A stretch of DNA of 42,361 nt, taken from NCBI GenBank assembly GCA_017546725.1, contig JAFYRX010000036.1, forward strand, positions 1-42,361. The letters run 5' to 3'. The stretch is from Alistipes sp. GTDB lineage: Bacteria; Bacteroidota; Bacteroidia; Bacteroidales; Rikenellaceae. The notes below the pieces were generated by a model. It was not told the DNA's origin and ran no database searches. It was given only the letters and a program-made list of their open reading frames with translations. This document shows positions 7,672 to 14,398 of the stretch, one piece after another (position 1 is the first letter of the stretch; every line of letters starts with the position of its first letter). The position numbers and the translations under genes are program-made.

Positions 7672-8100
7672 CTACTCTTCGCCTTGCCAATGCTTAAACT
7701 TATAACGAGCAAATGCTATTACCAAGCCTATGACTGCAAATATTGCCAGGATAACCATTCGTGCCTCACTGTCGATTTCCAAAGCCTCACCCTTGAACTT
7801 CTTGACTATTAAGACCAACAGGAAAGCCAATCCACCACCTACTAATACGGCAGTTGCACCATTCTGCCACTGTCGCCAAAAGTATCGCGCACCCTTACGC
7901 CAAGATTCCACATTATGCAAGACAAACAACAGCACCGTCAGAGGCAACAGAATCCACGTAAATACTTTATCCAACATAATAATAGCCTCGCTGTGCGCCC
8001 ACTGCGCATCGGACATACGCTGGACGTAATCTATCACCAGAGAGGCAAACAATAGCCCCATCCAAACTGTCTGAAACCACTTTTTATTAAACTCACCCAT
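7672..8100 (-). CDS. small membrane protein of unknown function
   Basis: 142 residues from the ATG at 8100-8098; a longer reading would need a TTG at 8127. Four hydrophobic segments are visible (about 10-25, 42-60, 82-98, 113-130), with a short charged tail ending KHWQGEE. No known domain recognised. It sits between the ribbon-helix-helix gene and the related membrane proteins in the same leftward run, with 60- and 82-base gaps, so it could also have its own promoter. Confidence 0.65.
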   Translation of the reverse strand: MGEFNKKWFQTVWMGLLFASLVIDYVQRMSDAQWAHSEAIIMLDKVFTWILLPLTVLLFVLHNVESWRKGARYFWRQWQNGATAVLVGGGLAFLLVLIVKKFKGEALEIDSEARMVILAIFAVIGLVIAFARYKFKHWQGEE

Positions 8101-8182
8101 AAGATTAGCAATTAATAAGATTAACAATCCTCAAAGCGATTGAAACCATAAACACAACAAAAACACCACACATAGTTTAACC

Positions 8183-8386
8183 CTATTTATCCTCATCGGC
8201 GGCTTTATCCTGCGACTCATTTTTGGCTTTCTTCAACCTTCCGCTGCGTCGCAGGGCATCTGCAATTATCCATTGCAGTTGCCCATTGATGCTACGAAAC
8301 TCATCGTCTGCCCACCGCTCCAATGCATCCATCGTAGCGGCATCGACACGCAGTACAAAACTTTTATTTTCGTTTTTCTTTGCCAT
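8183..8386 (-). CDS. Arc-like ribbon-helix-helix DNA-binding protein
   Basis: 67 residues. The segment KSFVLRVDAATMDALERWADDEFRS is the Arc/MetJ-type strand followed by helix A, and INGQLQWIIADALRRSG is helix B; the tail is lysine/glutamate-rich and probably disordered. Such proteins bind DNA as dimers, often as autoregulators. It starts nine bases after the SPFH stop, a pairing that I recall as common in Bacteroidetes. Although RHH proteins are often antitoxins, no toxin-like partner is present, so a repressor of the SPFH operon is the better guess. Confidence 0.85.
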   Translation of the reverse strand: MAKKNENKSFVLRVDAATMDALERWADDEFRSINGQLQWIIADALRRSGRLKKAKNESQDKAADEDK

Positions 8387-8395
8387 TACATTATA

Positions 8396-9343
8396 TTAAT
8401 GGTGCATAGTACCTGCATTCACTACGGGCTGTGCCGACTCATCGGCACACAACACTACCAACATATTAGTAACCATAGCCGCCTTGCGCTCATCATCCAA
8501 CTCCACTACCTCGTCAGTTGACAACTTATCCAAGGCCATCTTAACCATCGAAACAGCACCCTCGACAATCTTCTCACGTGCGGCGATAATAGCATCGGCC
8601 TGCTGACGACGCAACATAACGGCTGCAATCTCGGGAGCATAGGCCAAATAATTAATACGAGCCTCTACAACCTCGATACCTGCGATAGCCAGACGCTCAG
8701 AAAGGCGCTCCTCCAAAAGATTGTTAATCTCCTCGCTACTGCTACGCAAAGTAACCTCCTCGTCACCTGCATTATTATTATCGTAAGCATAGCATCCTGC
8801 GACCTGACGCAACGCAGCATCACTCTGCACCGCAACGAAGTTCTCCAACATACGCATACGACTGCTCTGAGTCACCATACCAGAACTATCAGCCGTAGCA
8901 TCGATATCGAAAACTGAACGGTAAATCTCATCACGCTTCAATTTCCATACGAGCACCAAACCAATCATAATCGGGTTACCAGTCTTGTCATTTACCTTAA
9001 TAGGCTCAGCGTTGAGGTTACGCGCACGCAAAGAGATGTTCTTTGCCGAAATCAAGAAATTAATCCACCAGAAACCTGTGCTATAGAATGAGCCTACATA
9101 CTTACCAAAGAAGGTCAATACGCGGGCCTCATTGGGCTCTAACAAGAGGAAACCCTTGCAAGAGATAAGAGCCAAGAGCAAAACCACGATACCGCCTGCA
9201 ACAAGTATTGCACCAGGCATAACAGGAGCTTCTGCACCCTTGATAATCATCACAATACCAGCCGCCATAGCCGCCAAAATAAGAACCAATGCTACAAAAC
9301 CATTGATTTTCCAACCTGTGTACTCAAAATTTTTGTTCTCCAT
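8396..9343 (-). CDS. SPFH (stomatin/prohibitin/flotillin) domain membrane protein
   Basis: 315 residues. Two N-terminal transmembrane helices (about 14-34 and 42-62) are followed by the SPFH core: LLEPNEARVLTFFGKYVGS, then NDKTGNPIMIGLVLVWKL, the DAALRQV region and LSERLAIAGIEVVEARINYLAYAPEIAAVML. The C-terminal part is an alanine-rich helical coiled region (RRQQADAIIAAREKIVEGAV). SPFH proteins form ring-like membrane cages that organise microdomains or control proteases. The gene heads the leftward operon and has its own promoter at 9413-9444. Confidence 0.92.
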   Translation of the reverse strand: MENKNFEYTGWKINGFVALVLILAAMAAGIVMIIKGAEAPVMPGAILVAGGIVVLLLALISCKGFLLLEPNEARVLTFFGKYVGSFYSTGFWWINFLISAKNISLRARNLNAEPIKVNDKTGNPIMIGLVLVWKLKRDEIYRSVFDIDATADSSGMVTQSSRMRMLENFVAVQSDAALRQVAGCYAYDNNNAGDEEVTLRSSSEEINNLLEERLSERLAIAGIEVVEARINYLAYAPEIAAVMLRRQQADAIIAAREKIVEGAVSMVKMALDKLSTDEVVELDDERKAAMVTNMLVVLCADESAQPVVNAGTMHH

Positions 9344-9412
9344 AATGCTAAAATTTATTTTCGTTAAACATTTTCATTTATCGGTTTTCGTTTTAATATC
9401 ATTTTGATATCA

Positions 9413-9444
9413 CAAAGATATGTATAAAAATTTTCATTCTGCAA
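9413..9444 (-). promoter_or_regulatory. promoter for the SPFH operon
   Basis: On the minus strand TTG (9444-9442), 21 bases, then TATCTTTG (9420-9413), an exact TAnnTTTG. The leader to the SPFH ATG is about 65 bases. Confidence 0.65.
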
Positions 9445-9537
9445 CTTTTGTGAAACTTTTTTTCACATTTTTTCTCATAAAAAGTTATTTTTCGGCAGAA
9501 AAAAGGTAATTTTACACAACTAAATATTAATAGAAGT

Positions 9538-10296
9538 ATGAGAAACATTATTACACTTTTAATCGCAGCCATTGCGTTGTGCTGCAACGTAGCGTGCGGC
9601 AATTCATCGTCACACCGCGTAATGAGTTATAACGTACGCAACTGCACCGGTTTAGATGGTAAAACAGATTACCAGCGCATTGCCAACATTATCAACAATG
9701 CCAACTGCGAGGCTGTAGCCATTCAGGAGTTGGATAGTATGACAACTCGTTATGAGGGTCAGGATATGCTGAAAAACCTGGCAGAACTCACAGGAATGCA
9801 TCCTACATTTGCACCTTCAATTGACTATCAAGGCGGAAAGTATGGTATCGGAATGCTCACAAAAGAGAAGCCGTTGTCATATCGCCGTGTAGCACTACCC
9901 TGCCGTTCGGAGCCCCGCTCTTTGCAAATTGTCGAGTTGAAGGATTACTACTACTGTTGTACTCACCTCTCATTGCACGCCGAGGACCGCGAGACATCAA
10001 TAGGCATTATCATCGATGAGTTATCGAAGTTGGATAAGCCCGTAATGATTGCAGGCGACTTCAACGCTGAGCCGGAGGAGGAGTCTATGAAGATGATGGC
10101 AGAGAAGTTTGCTATCTTCAAGAAGGATGCAGCACCCTACACATTCCCCGCAGACAAGCCCGATATCGAGATTGACTACATCTGTCTGCTCAAGAGCGAC
10201 AAAGTATCGAAATTCGAGGTATTGGAGCACTCTATTATTGATGCGCCCGTAGAGTCTGACCACCGTCCTCTTGTGGCCGAGGTAAAGATTAACTAA
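9538..10296 (+). CDS. endonuclease/exonuclease/phosphatase-family lipoprotein
   Basis: 252 residues. The signal peptide ends in a lipobox-like NVACGN (Cys20), so an envelope-anchored lipoprotein is likely. The Mg2+-dependent EEP fold is complete: MSYNVRN (Asn), IQELDS (Glu), CTHLSL (His), GDFNAEP (Asp/Asn), IDYI and the closing SDHRPL (Asp-His). Families of this size cleave phosphodiesters or phosphomonoesters of nucleic acids, inositol phosphates or sphingolipids; the substrate cannot be read from sequence. A paralogue follows after 15 bases, and another is at 33701-34438. A weak -7-like TAATTTTA lies just upstream. Confidence 0.87.
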   Translation: MRNIITLLIAAIALCCNVACGNSSSHRVMSYNVRNCTGLDGKTDYQRIANIINNANCEAVAIQELDSMTTRYEGQDMLKNLAELTGMHPTFAPSIDYQGGKYGIGMLTKEKPLSYRRVALPCRSEPRSLQIVELKDYYYCCTHLSLHAEDRETSIGIIIDELSKLDKPVMIAGDFNAEPEEESMKMMAEKFAIFKKDAAPYTFPADKPDIEIDYICLLKSDKVSKFEVLEHSIIDAPVESDHRPLVAEVKIN

Positions 10297-10311
10297 TAAC
10301 TATATCGATTT

Positions 10312-11142
10312 ATGAAGGCAACTCGCTCAATCCTTGCAACATTATGCGCCGTTGCACTGATGGCTTGCGGAAATAGCAACGACAATCAATCGCCTATAGC
10401 CGCCAAACCACGAAAGGCTATACGCCTAATGACTTATAACGTCGGAGCCGTATGCAAGTTTATAGGTGACGACTTCTCGAAGGAGGACAATGTGAAGTTA
10501 ATTGCAGAAATCATAAAGGAATCGCAGGCAGATGCTGTTGCATATCAAGAACTTGACAGTTGCAACACCCGTAACGATTATTTCCAATTAGAGGCTTTAG
10601 CCAAAGCGACAGGCGAAGATTGGGGTTATTTCTATGGTCCAGCCATCGACTACCGTGGTGGCAAGTACGGAACAGGTATCGCTGCAAACAAAAAGAAAGC
10701 AATCAAATCACTCTATATACCCATCCCCGTAAAAGAGGGAACTGAGGCCCGAGTACTTACAATTGTAGAGTACAAGGATTATGTTTGGGCAAGTACACAC
10801 CTCAATGGTGGGCAGCCTGCGCAGGTGGAATACTTAACCAGCGAGGTCAAAAAGCTTTATGCAGACTCAAAGAAACCCGTATTCCTCGGTGGAGATATGA
10901 ACGCAAACGTAGGCAAAGAGATGATGAATAAATTCTGCGAGGATTGGACTATCATTTCGCAAACAGAGTCTGGCTCAACCGTTTTAACTACAACCAAGCC
11001 CTGCATAGATTTTATACTACAACTCAACAACAGAGCAAAATCCGCTGAAGTTATCGGGTCGAAAGTGATAAAGGCAGCCAAAGCAGGCGATATGAAGATT
11101 GCATCGGACCACTACCCTGTTTATGTTGATGTGATATTATAA
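10312..11142 (+). CDS. endonuclease/exonuclease/phosphatase-family lipoprotein, second of tandem pair
   Basis: 276 residues. Lipobox LMACGN (Cys19) followed by a Ser/Asn-rich linker. All EEP catalytic elements can be seen: MTYNVGA, YQELDS, STHLNG, GGDMNANV, CIDFIL and ASDHYPV. Sequence identity to its upstream neighbour is concentrated around IDYxGGKYGxG and the active site, so these are diverged paralogues rather than a recent copy. The pair forms a two-gene operon closed by a terminator at 11173. Secreted scavenging of phosphate or nucleotides from host material is inference. Confidence 0.87.
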   Translation: MKATRSILATLCAVALMACGNSNDNQSPIAAKPRKAIRLMTYNVGAVCKFIGDDFSKEDNVKLIAEIIKESQADAVAYQELDSCNTRNDYFQLEALAKATGEDWGYFYGPAIDYRGGKYGTGIAANKKKAIKSLYIPIPVKEGTEARVLTIVEYKDYVWASTHLNGGQPAQVEYLTSEVKKLYADSKKPVFLGGDMNANVGKEMMNKFCEDWTIISQTESGSTVLTTTKPCIDFILQLNNRAKSAEVIGSKVIKAAKAGDMKIASDHYPVYVDVIL

Positions 11143-11172
11143 TAGATTGCGGAGAGACAATATTTCTTTCTA

Positions 11173-11209
11173 ATGCCCGATACGCGATTCTGCATATCGG
11201 GCATTTTTA
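11173..11209 (+). terminator. terminator after the tandem lipoprotein genes
   Basis: A 10-bp perfect stem (ATGCCCGATA at 11173-11182 with TATCGGGCAT at 11195-11204), a 12-base loop, then a T run. Confidence 0.85.
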
Positions 11210-11241
11210 TTCTATCTCAAAGAATAAAAATAGTGCAAAAC

Positions 11242-11272
11242 TTGTAAAAGAAGAAAAAGTTACATATCTTTG
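11242..11272 (+). promoter_or_regulatory. promoter for the tRNA-Pro genes
   Basis: TTG (11242-11244), exactly 20 bases, then TATCTTTG (11265-11272). This is one of the best matches to the Bacteroidetes consensus in the window and lies about 64 bases before the first tRNA. Confidence 0.75.
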
Positions 11273-11335
11273 CACCCACGAAACCGAAAGTTTGATTTTT
11301 CGAGGGCCGTACTTTAAAGATTGAGGCTGATAAAA

Positions 11336-11410
11336 CGGGATGTAGCGCAGTCCGGTTAGCGCACCTGCTTTGGGAGCAGGGGGTCCCAGGTTCGAATCCT
11401 GGTATCCCGA
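11336..11410 (+). tRNA. tRNA-Pro (anticodon TGG)
   Basis: A 75-base cloverleaf folded by hand: acceptor CGGGATG/TATCCCG with one G.T pair, D stem GCGC/GCGC, anticodon stem CCTGC/GCAGG with loop TTTGGGA giving TGG, and T stem CCAGG/CCTGG around TTCGAAT. The discriminator is A; CCA is not encoded. Confidence 0.95.
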
Positions 11411-11441
11411 CTACCGATTTCGGTTTTAAAATATCAAGCAT

Positions 11442-11516
11442 CGGGATGTAGCGCAGTCCGGTTAGCGCACCAGCTTCGGGAGTTGGGGGTCACAGGTTCG
11501 AATCCTGTTATCCCGA
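11442..11516 (+). tRNA. tRNA-Pro (anticodon CGG)
   Basis: A 75-base cloverleaf very similar to the preceding tRNA: same acceptor and D arms, anticodon stem CCAGC/GTTGG with one G.T pair, loop TTCGGGA giving CGG, T stem ACAGG/CCTGT. Discriminator A, CCA not encoded. It lies 31 bases after the first tRNA in the same transcript. Its last 18 bases are repeated at 11724. Confidence 0.95.
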
Positions 11517-11604
11517 CGATGAAATAAAAGAGCAGAACTTTTGCAGTTCTGCTCTTTTGTTTTGTTTGGGAACATAGTCTGTGTGTAAACACACAACTAC
11601 ATCC
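11499..11604 (+). repeat. 106-bp direct repeat, copy 1 (tRNA 3' end plus terminator)
   Basis: Copy 1 starts inside the T arm of tRNA-Pro(CGG) and runs through its terminator. Copy 2 (11724-11829) sits exactly 225 bases away with three mismatches by my count (for example C at 11544 against A at 11769, A at 11572 against G at 11797). Confidence 0.9.
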
Positions 11605-11828
11605 CAAACAAAACAAGGCATAGCCTTTATACATCGTTGTGTAGCAGATTCTCACTAAAGGCAGGTTGCGAGGTGAAAATTATATTAATTTTTCAAAGGT
11701 CACCTCGCTTCGGCTTCGCCGTCCGAATCCTGTTATCCCGACGATGAAATAAAAGAGCAGAACTTTTGAAGTTCTGCTCTTTTGTTTTGTTTGGGAGCAT
11801 AGTCTGTGTGTAAACACACCACTACATC
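11517..11828. other. gene-free stretch with duplicated tRNA tail and terminator
   Basis: About 310 bases without a credible gene. It holds the tRNA terminator, a unique middle part (11605-11723) containing a 9-bp inverted repeat (GCGAGGTGA at 11668-11676 with TCACCTCGC at 11700-11708), and the second repeat copy. Directly before copy 2, GCTTCGG recalls the anticodon region of tRNA-Pro(CGG), so a decayed third tRNA-Pro is possible. Open frames antisense to the tRNAs are spurious. Confidence 0.7.
11526..11558 (+). terminator. terminator of the tRNA-Pro operon
   Basis: A 14-bp perfect stem, AAAAGAGCAGAACT (11526-11539) with AGTTCTGCTCTTTT (11545-11558), a 5-base loop and a T-rich tail. Confidence 0.88.
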
Positions 11829-11829
11829 C
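11724..11829 (+). repeat. 106-bp direct repeat, copy 2 (tRNA 3' fragment plus terminator)
   Basis: Starts with CGAATCCTGTTATCCCGA, identical to the last 18 bases of tRNA-Pro(CGG), but no tRNA body precedes it. It carries a second copy of the terminator hairpin (11751-11783), with one change in its loop region, and ends at the stop codon of the leftward membrane-protein gene, for which it may now serve as terminator. Confidence 0.9.
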
Positions 11830-12389
11830 TAAAACAACATCATAGCATAGCCTGACAATACGTAGGCAACAAGCCAGCCTACAATAAAAAGACTCACCCC
11901 CTTAAAACCCTTAAGATTGGTGGCCACAGAGAAGGCATTATAGGTCCAAACATAATACCATACAGAAAATACTGCGGCAACTACGCTAACAAGCATTAAC
12001 GTGCCCTGATACTGCATTACCGTAGCCAGACTTCCCTCCATAAGCAGAGCCATAACACTACGCACCTGCGGAACTGCAAATACAAGCAATGACAAATTAA
12101 ATGGCAGGCGAGCAAAGAGATTGTATGTGGCAACATCCCAGAAACGAATCTTCGAGCGCGAAGCGGCCAAACCTATTACATACAGCACCACGCTTAACAG
12201 CAACCATACAACGATTTGGCGCAATGTAGCAGCCCACAATCTATCTCCGAGATAGTTTGTCTGCGAAATGGATTTCATTCGCAAACCAATCTGCCAGCAA
12301 TATATAGATGTCAATATCAAAAACGCGATACCCCAGCACATAGCCTTGCGCAAAGGCATAAACTTGAAAGGATTGATAAACTTATTCAT
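11829..12389 (-). CDS. integral membrane protein, possibly Yip1-like
   Basis: 186 residues with five predicted transmembrane helices (about 15-33, 55-80, 92-112, 128-148, 164-184). The run of helices, the short N-terminal amphipathic segment (NPFKFMPLRKAM) and its partner gene recall YIP1-family membrane proteins, but I cannot confirm the family. The gene follows the DUF2089 gene by 46 bases on the same strand, suggesting a regulator plus membrane-protein pair. Its TAG stop lies at the boundary of the duplicated tRNA segment. Confidence 0.65.
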   Translation of the reverse strand: MNKFINPFKFMPLRKAMCWGIAFLILTSIYCWQIGLRMKSISQTNYLGDRLWAATLRQIVVWLLLSVVLYVIGLAASRSKIRFWDVATYNLFARLPFNLSLLVFAVPQVRSVMALLMEGSLATVMQYQGTLMLVSVVAAVFSVWYYVWTYNAFSVATNLKGFKGVSLFIVGWLVAYVLSGYAMMLF

Positions 12390-12435
12390 ACGCTTAAAAT
12401 TTATGGTTTAACAACTTTTAAATACTTTCCGCAAC

Positions 12436-12714
12436 CTATAATTGCATCTTCTCCAGCGACTCGATAATATCATCGAGACGATTGCGGACCGTAGGATAAC
12501 TAACCTGTAATTTCGCAGCCATCTCCTTCAACGAGCCTCCACACAAAATGTAATCCTGTACAAATTGCAACTCCTCCTCCGTGAGGCGCATCAAGGCAGG
12601 TAACTTATAATCGCCCTCTATTTTCGTGCCGCAACCAGCACAATGCATAGTATGCACCTTAAGGCCTCCACCACACGCAGGACAAATCTTAGGTAAACGT
12701 TTTTGATTTTGCAT
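12436..12714 (-). CDS. DUF2089-family zinc-ribbon and helix-turn-helix regulator
   Basis: 92 residues from the ATG at 12714 (a further ATG at 12747 would add 11 residues). A four-cysteine zinc ribbon, CPAC (11-14) and CAGC (25-28), is followed by LTEEELQFVQDYILCGGSLKEMAAKLQVSYPTVRNRLDDII split into helices that form an HTH. This architecture is DUF2089, which in Bacteroidetes usually precedes small membrane-protein genes, as here. A promoter (12772-12801) and a 7-bp inverted repeat in the leader (12740-12761) suggest autoregulation. DNA binding is inferred from the HTH. Confidence 0.85.
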   Translation of the reverse strand: MQNQKRLPKICPACGGGLKVHTMHCAGCGTKIEGDYKLPALMRLTEEELQFVQDYILCGGSLKEMAAKLQVSYPTVRNRLDDIIESLEKMQL

Positions 12715-12739
12715 AACCTTTATTTTTGATGTTTCACAC

Positions 12740-12761
12740 AACCTCATACACTTTTGAGGTT
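12740..12761. promoter_or_regulatory. inverted repeat in the DUF2089 leader, possible operator
   Basis: AACCTCA (12740-12746) and TGAGGTT (12755-12761) are perfect inverted repeats 8 bases apart, just downstream of the -7 box. Function as an operator is inference. Confidence 0.35.
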
Positions 12762-12771
12762 ATCCCTATCA

Positions 12772-12801
12772 CAAAATTAAACATTATTTTAATAAAATCA
12801 A
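12772..12801 (-). promoter_or_regulatory. promoter for the DUF2089 gene and membrane gene
   Basis: Minus strand: TTG (12801-12799), 19 bases, TAATTTTG (12779-12772), matching TAnnTTTG. Confidence 0.55.
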
Positions 12802-12896
12802 ATAATTACTCACTTTTATTAAACCTTCATTCGAATTTGTACAACATTTAAGCAAAAAAGATACAGGCAATGATAAAAAACGAACTAAATGTATTA

Positions 12897-12928
12897 CAAA
12901 AAAAATGGCCCTCCTCGCGGAGAGCCAT
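12897..12928 (-). terminator. terminator after the TPR-protein gene
   Basis: Read on the minus strand, ATGGC-A-... pairs as ATGGC/GCCAT plus CTCC/GGAG around CGCG-like loop bases (12905-12928), and is followed by eight T residues (12905-12898 as A on the plus strand). Confidence 0.8.
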
Positions 12929-12954
12929 CTCTATATTATTACAAGCCGTAAGGA

Positions 12955-14337
12955 TTATTTCGCACCCTTCAACTCCTGATAAGCCTTGTTGTACTTCTCG
13001 TACTTTGGCATCATACCCTCCTCATCACGAAGTTTGAAAGTAACCTCCTTTGCAAGTTCTACGTTACGCAAATCCTTAGGATTGAGTTCGTAAGACTTCT
13101 CCAAGTAAGGAATAGCAGCACGATATACGCCCTTTACCTTCTCCTGGTCCTCGTTGAACTCAGCATTGCTCTTATAGTCCTTCTTGTTAATCTCGTCGTT
13201 CATAGCATCAGCCTGTACGAGGTAGAAGTAACCAATAAAGAACTGCACCTGAGCATCCTTCGGGTCGAGTTCTGCAACCTTCTTGAATGACTTGATACTC
13301 TCATCATAGTTCTTAAGGCTGAAGAAGATACGGCCACGACCATACCACATATCGCGGTTCTTGGGGTCACGTGCCAAAGCAGCGTCAACCATATTAACCA
13401 ACTCGCTGGGGTCACCCAATGAGGCGCTATCTGCTGATGTGTAGATATTGATAAGACCCTCAACAATCTTGTCGTTCTTAGGATACTTTGACAAACCCTC
13501 CATCAAGAGCTGCTTCGCACGCTGGAGATTAGCAACGCGTACTGAAGAGTCATCCTGACCGAAGTAGCAGAGGTAGAGGTAATAGTAGATGTTACCATCC
13601 TCATCAGTATAACCTGACTGCAAAGCCTTGTTCAAAACAACTGAACCAGCAGCATAAGAAGCCTGATCGTTGTTATTCTGTGCATCAACCACATAGAGGA
13701 AACCAGAATAGAACAAATACTGCTTATTAACAATACCTGTAAAACCAGGAGTCTCCTGAACAGCGTATGCGCGAGCATAAGCCTCAGCAGCAAGTTTGTT
13801 AAGACCAGCGTCCATAGCAACGCTTGCGCTCTGGTTGAGGTAGTTCTCCAACATCTTAAGACCCTCACCTACGGGCTCAGCCATCTTCTTAGCATCCAAC
13901 TCCAAAGCCTTGTTGTAAGAGTTCATAATAACGCCTACCAAGTCCTTGTCGCTAACCTGCTGAGTCATTACCCAAGTACCGATTTTGTTATCAGCACCTA
14001 CATACAACTTCATCCAAGGATAAACGTGCTCAGTATAAGCCTTACCGTTAAGATTAACGTTTGCGTTAGATGAATCGGGCTTACCGATGTTAATCTGAGC
14101 CTCCTCGAAAGGCATACCTACGAAAATGTTAGCAACAGGAGCAGACAAAACCTTGTAAGTCTCTTGTGCGTGCTTAAGCCAAGTAGCAGCCTTTGTAGCC
14201 TTCTTTGCATCAGCAATTGTAGCATCAATCTTTGCCAACTTTGCTGTGAGAGCATCCTTCGATACACCTCTTTGTGCATTTGCCATTGGTGCCGCCATAA
14301 ACGTTACAGCCAACACCGCGAAAATTAACTTTTTCAT
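12955..14337 (-). CDS. exported tetratricopeptide-repeat protein downstream of gyrA
   Basis: 460 residues. A clear signal peptide (MKKLIFAVLAVTFMAAPMANAQ) is followed by a helical protein with TPR units; the clearest is around 325-380 (MWYGRGRIFFSLKNYDESIKSF..., then AQVQFFIGYFY...). TPR proteins are protein-interaction scaffolds; this one should sit in the periplasm or outer membrane. It lies 61 bases after gyrA on the same strand, an arrangement that I recall from other Bacteroidales, so co-transcription is plausible. No enzymatic motif seen. Confidence 0.85.
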   Translation of the reverse strand: MKKLIFAVLAVTFMAAPMANAQRGVSKDALTAKLAKIDATIADAKKATKAATWLKHAQETYKVLSAPVANIFVGMPFEEAQINIGKPDSSNANVNLNGKAYTEHVYPWMKLYVGADNKIGTWVMTQQVSDKDLVGVIMNSYNKALELDAKKMAEPVGEGLKMLENYLNQSASVAMDAGLNKLAAEAYARAYAVQETPGFTGIVNKQYLFYSGFLYVVDAQNNNDQASYAAGSVVLNKALQSGYTDEDGNIYYYLYLCYFGQDDSSVRVANLQRAKQLLMEGLSKYPKNDKIVEGLINIYTSADSASLGDPSELVNMVDAALARDPKNRDMWYGRGRIFFSLKNYDESIKSFKKVAELDPKDAQVQFFIGYFYLVQADAMNDEINKKDYKSNAEFNEDQEKVKGVYRAAIPYLEKSYELNPKDLRNVELAKEVTFKLRDEEGMMPKYEKYNKAYQELKGAK

Positions 14338-14398
14338 AATTAATTTCTTTTAATGAAAAACGTGTTTATTAATCTATTTATTATTTCGTGTGTCTATT

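Noticed and set aside
8183-8386. Arc-like RHH protein as the antitoxin of a toxin-antitoxin pair
   Set aside because: The adjacent genes are SPFH and multi-helix membrane proteins; no small toxin-like partner is present.
11217-11655. Two minus-strand open frames (about 73-74 codons) with GIPGFEPGTPCSQ- and GITGFEPVTPNS-like segments
   Set aside because: They are antisense translations of the two tRNA-Pro genes, a well-known source of false protein predictions.
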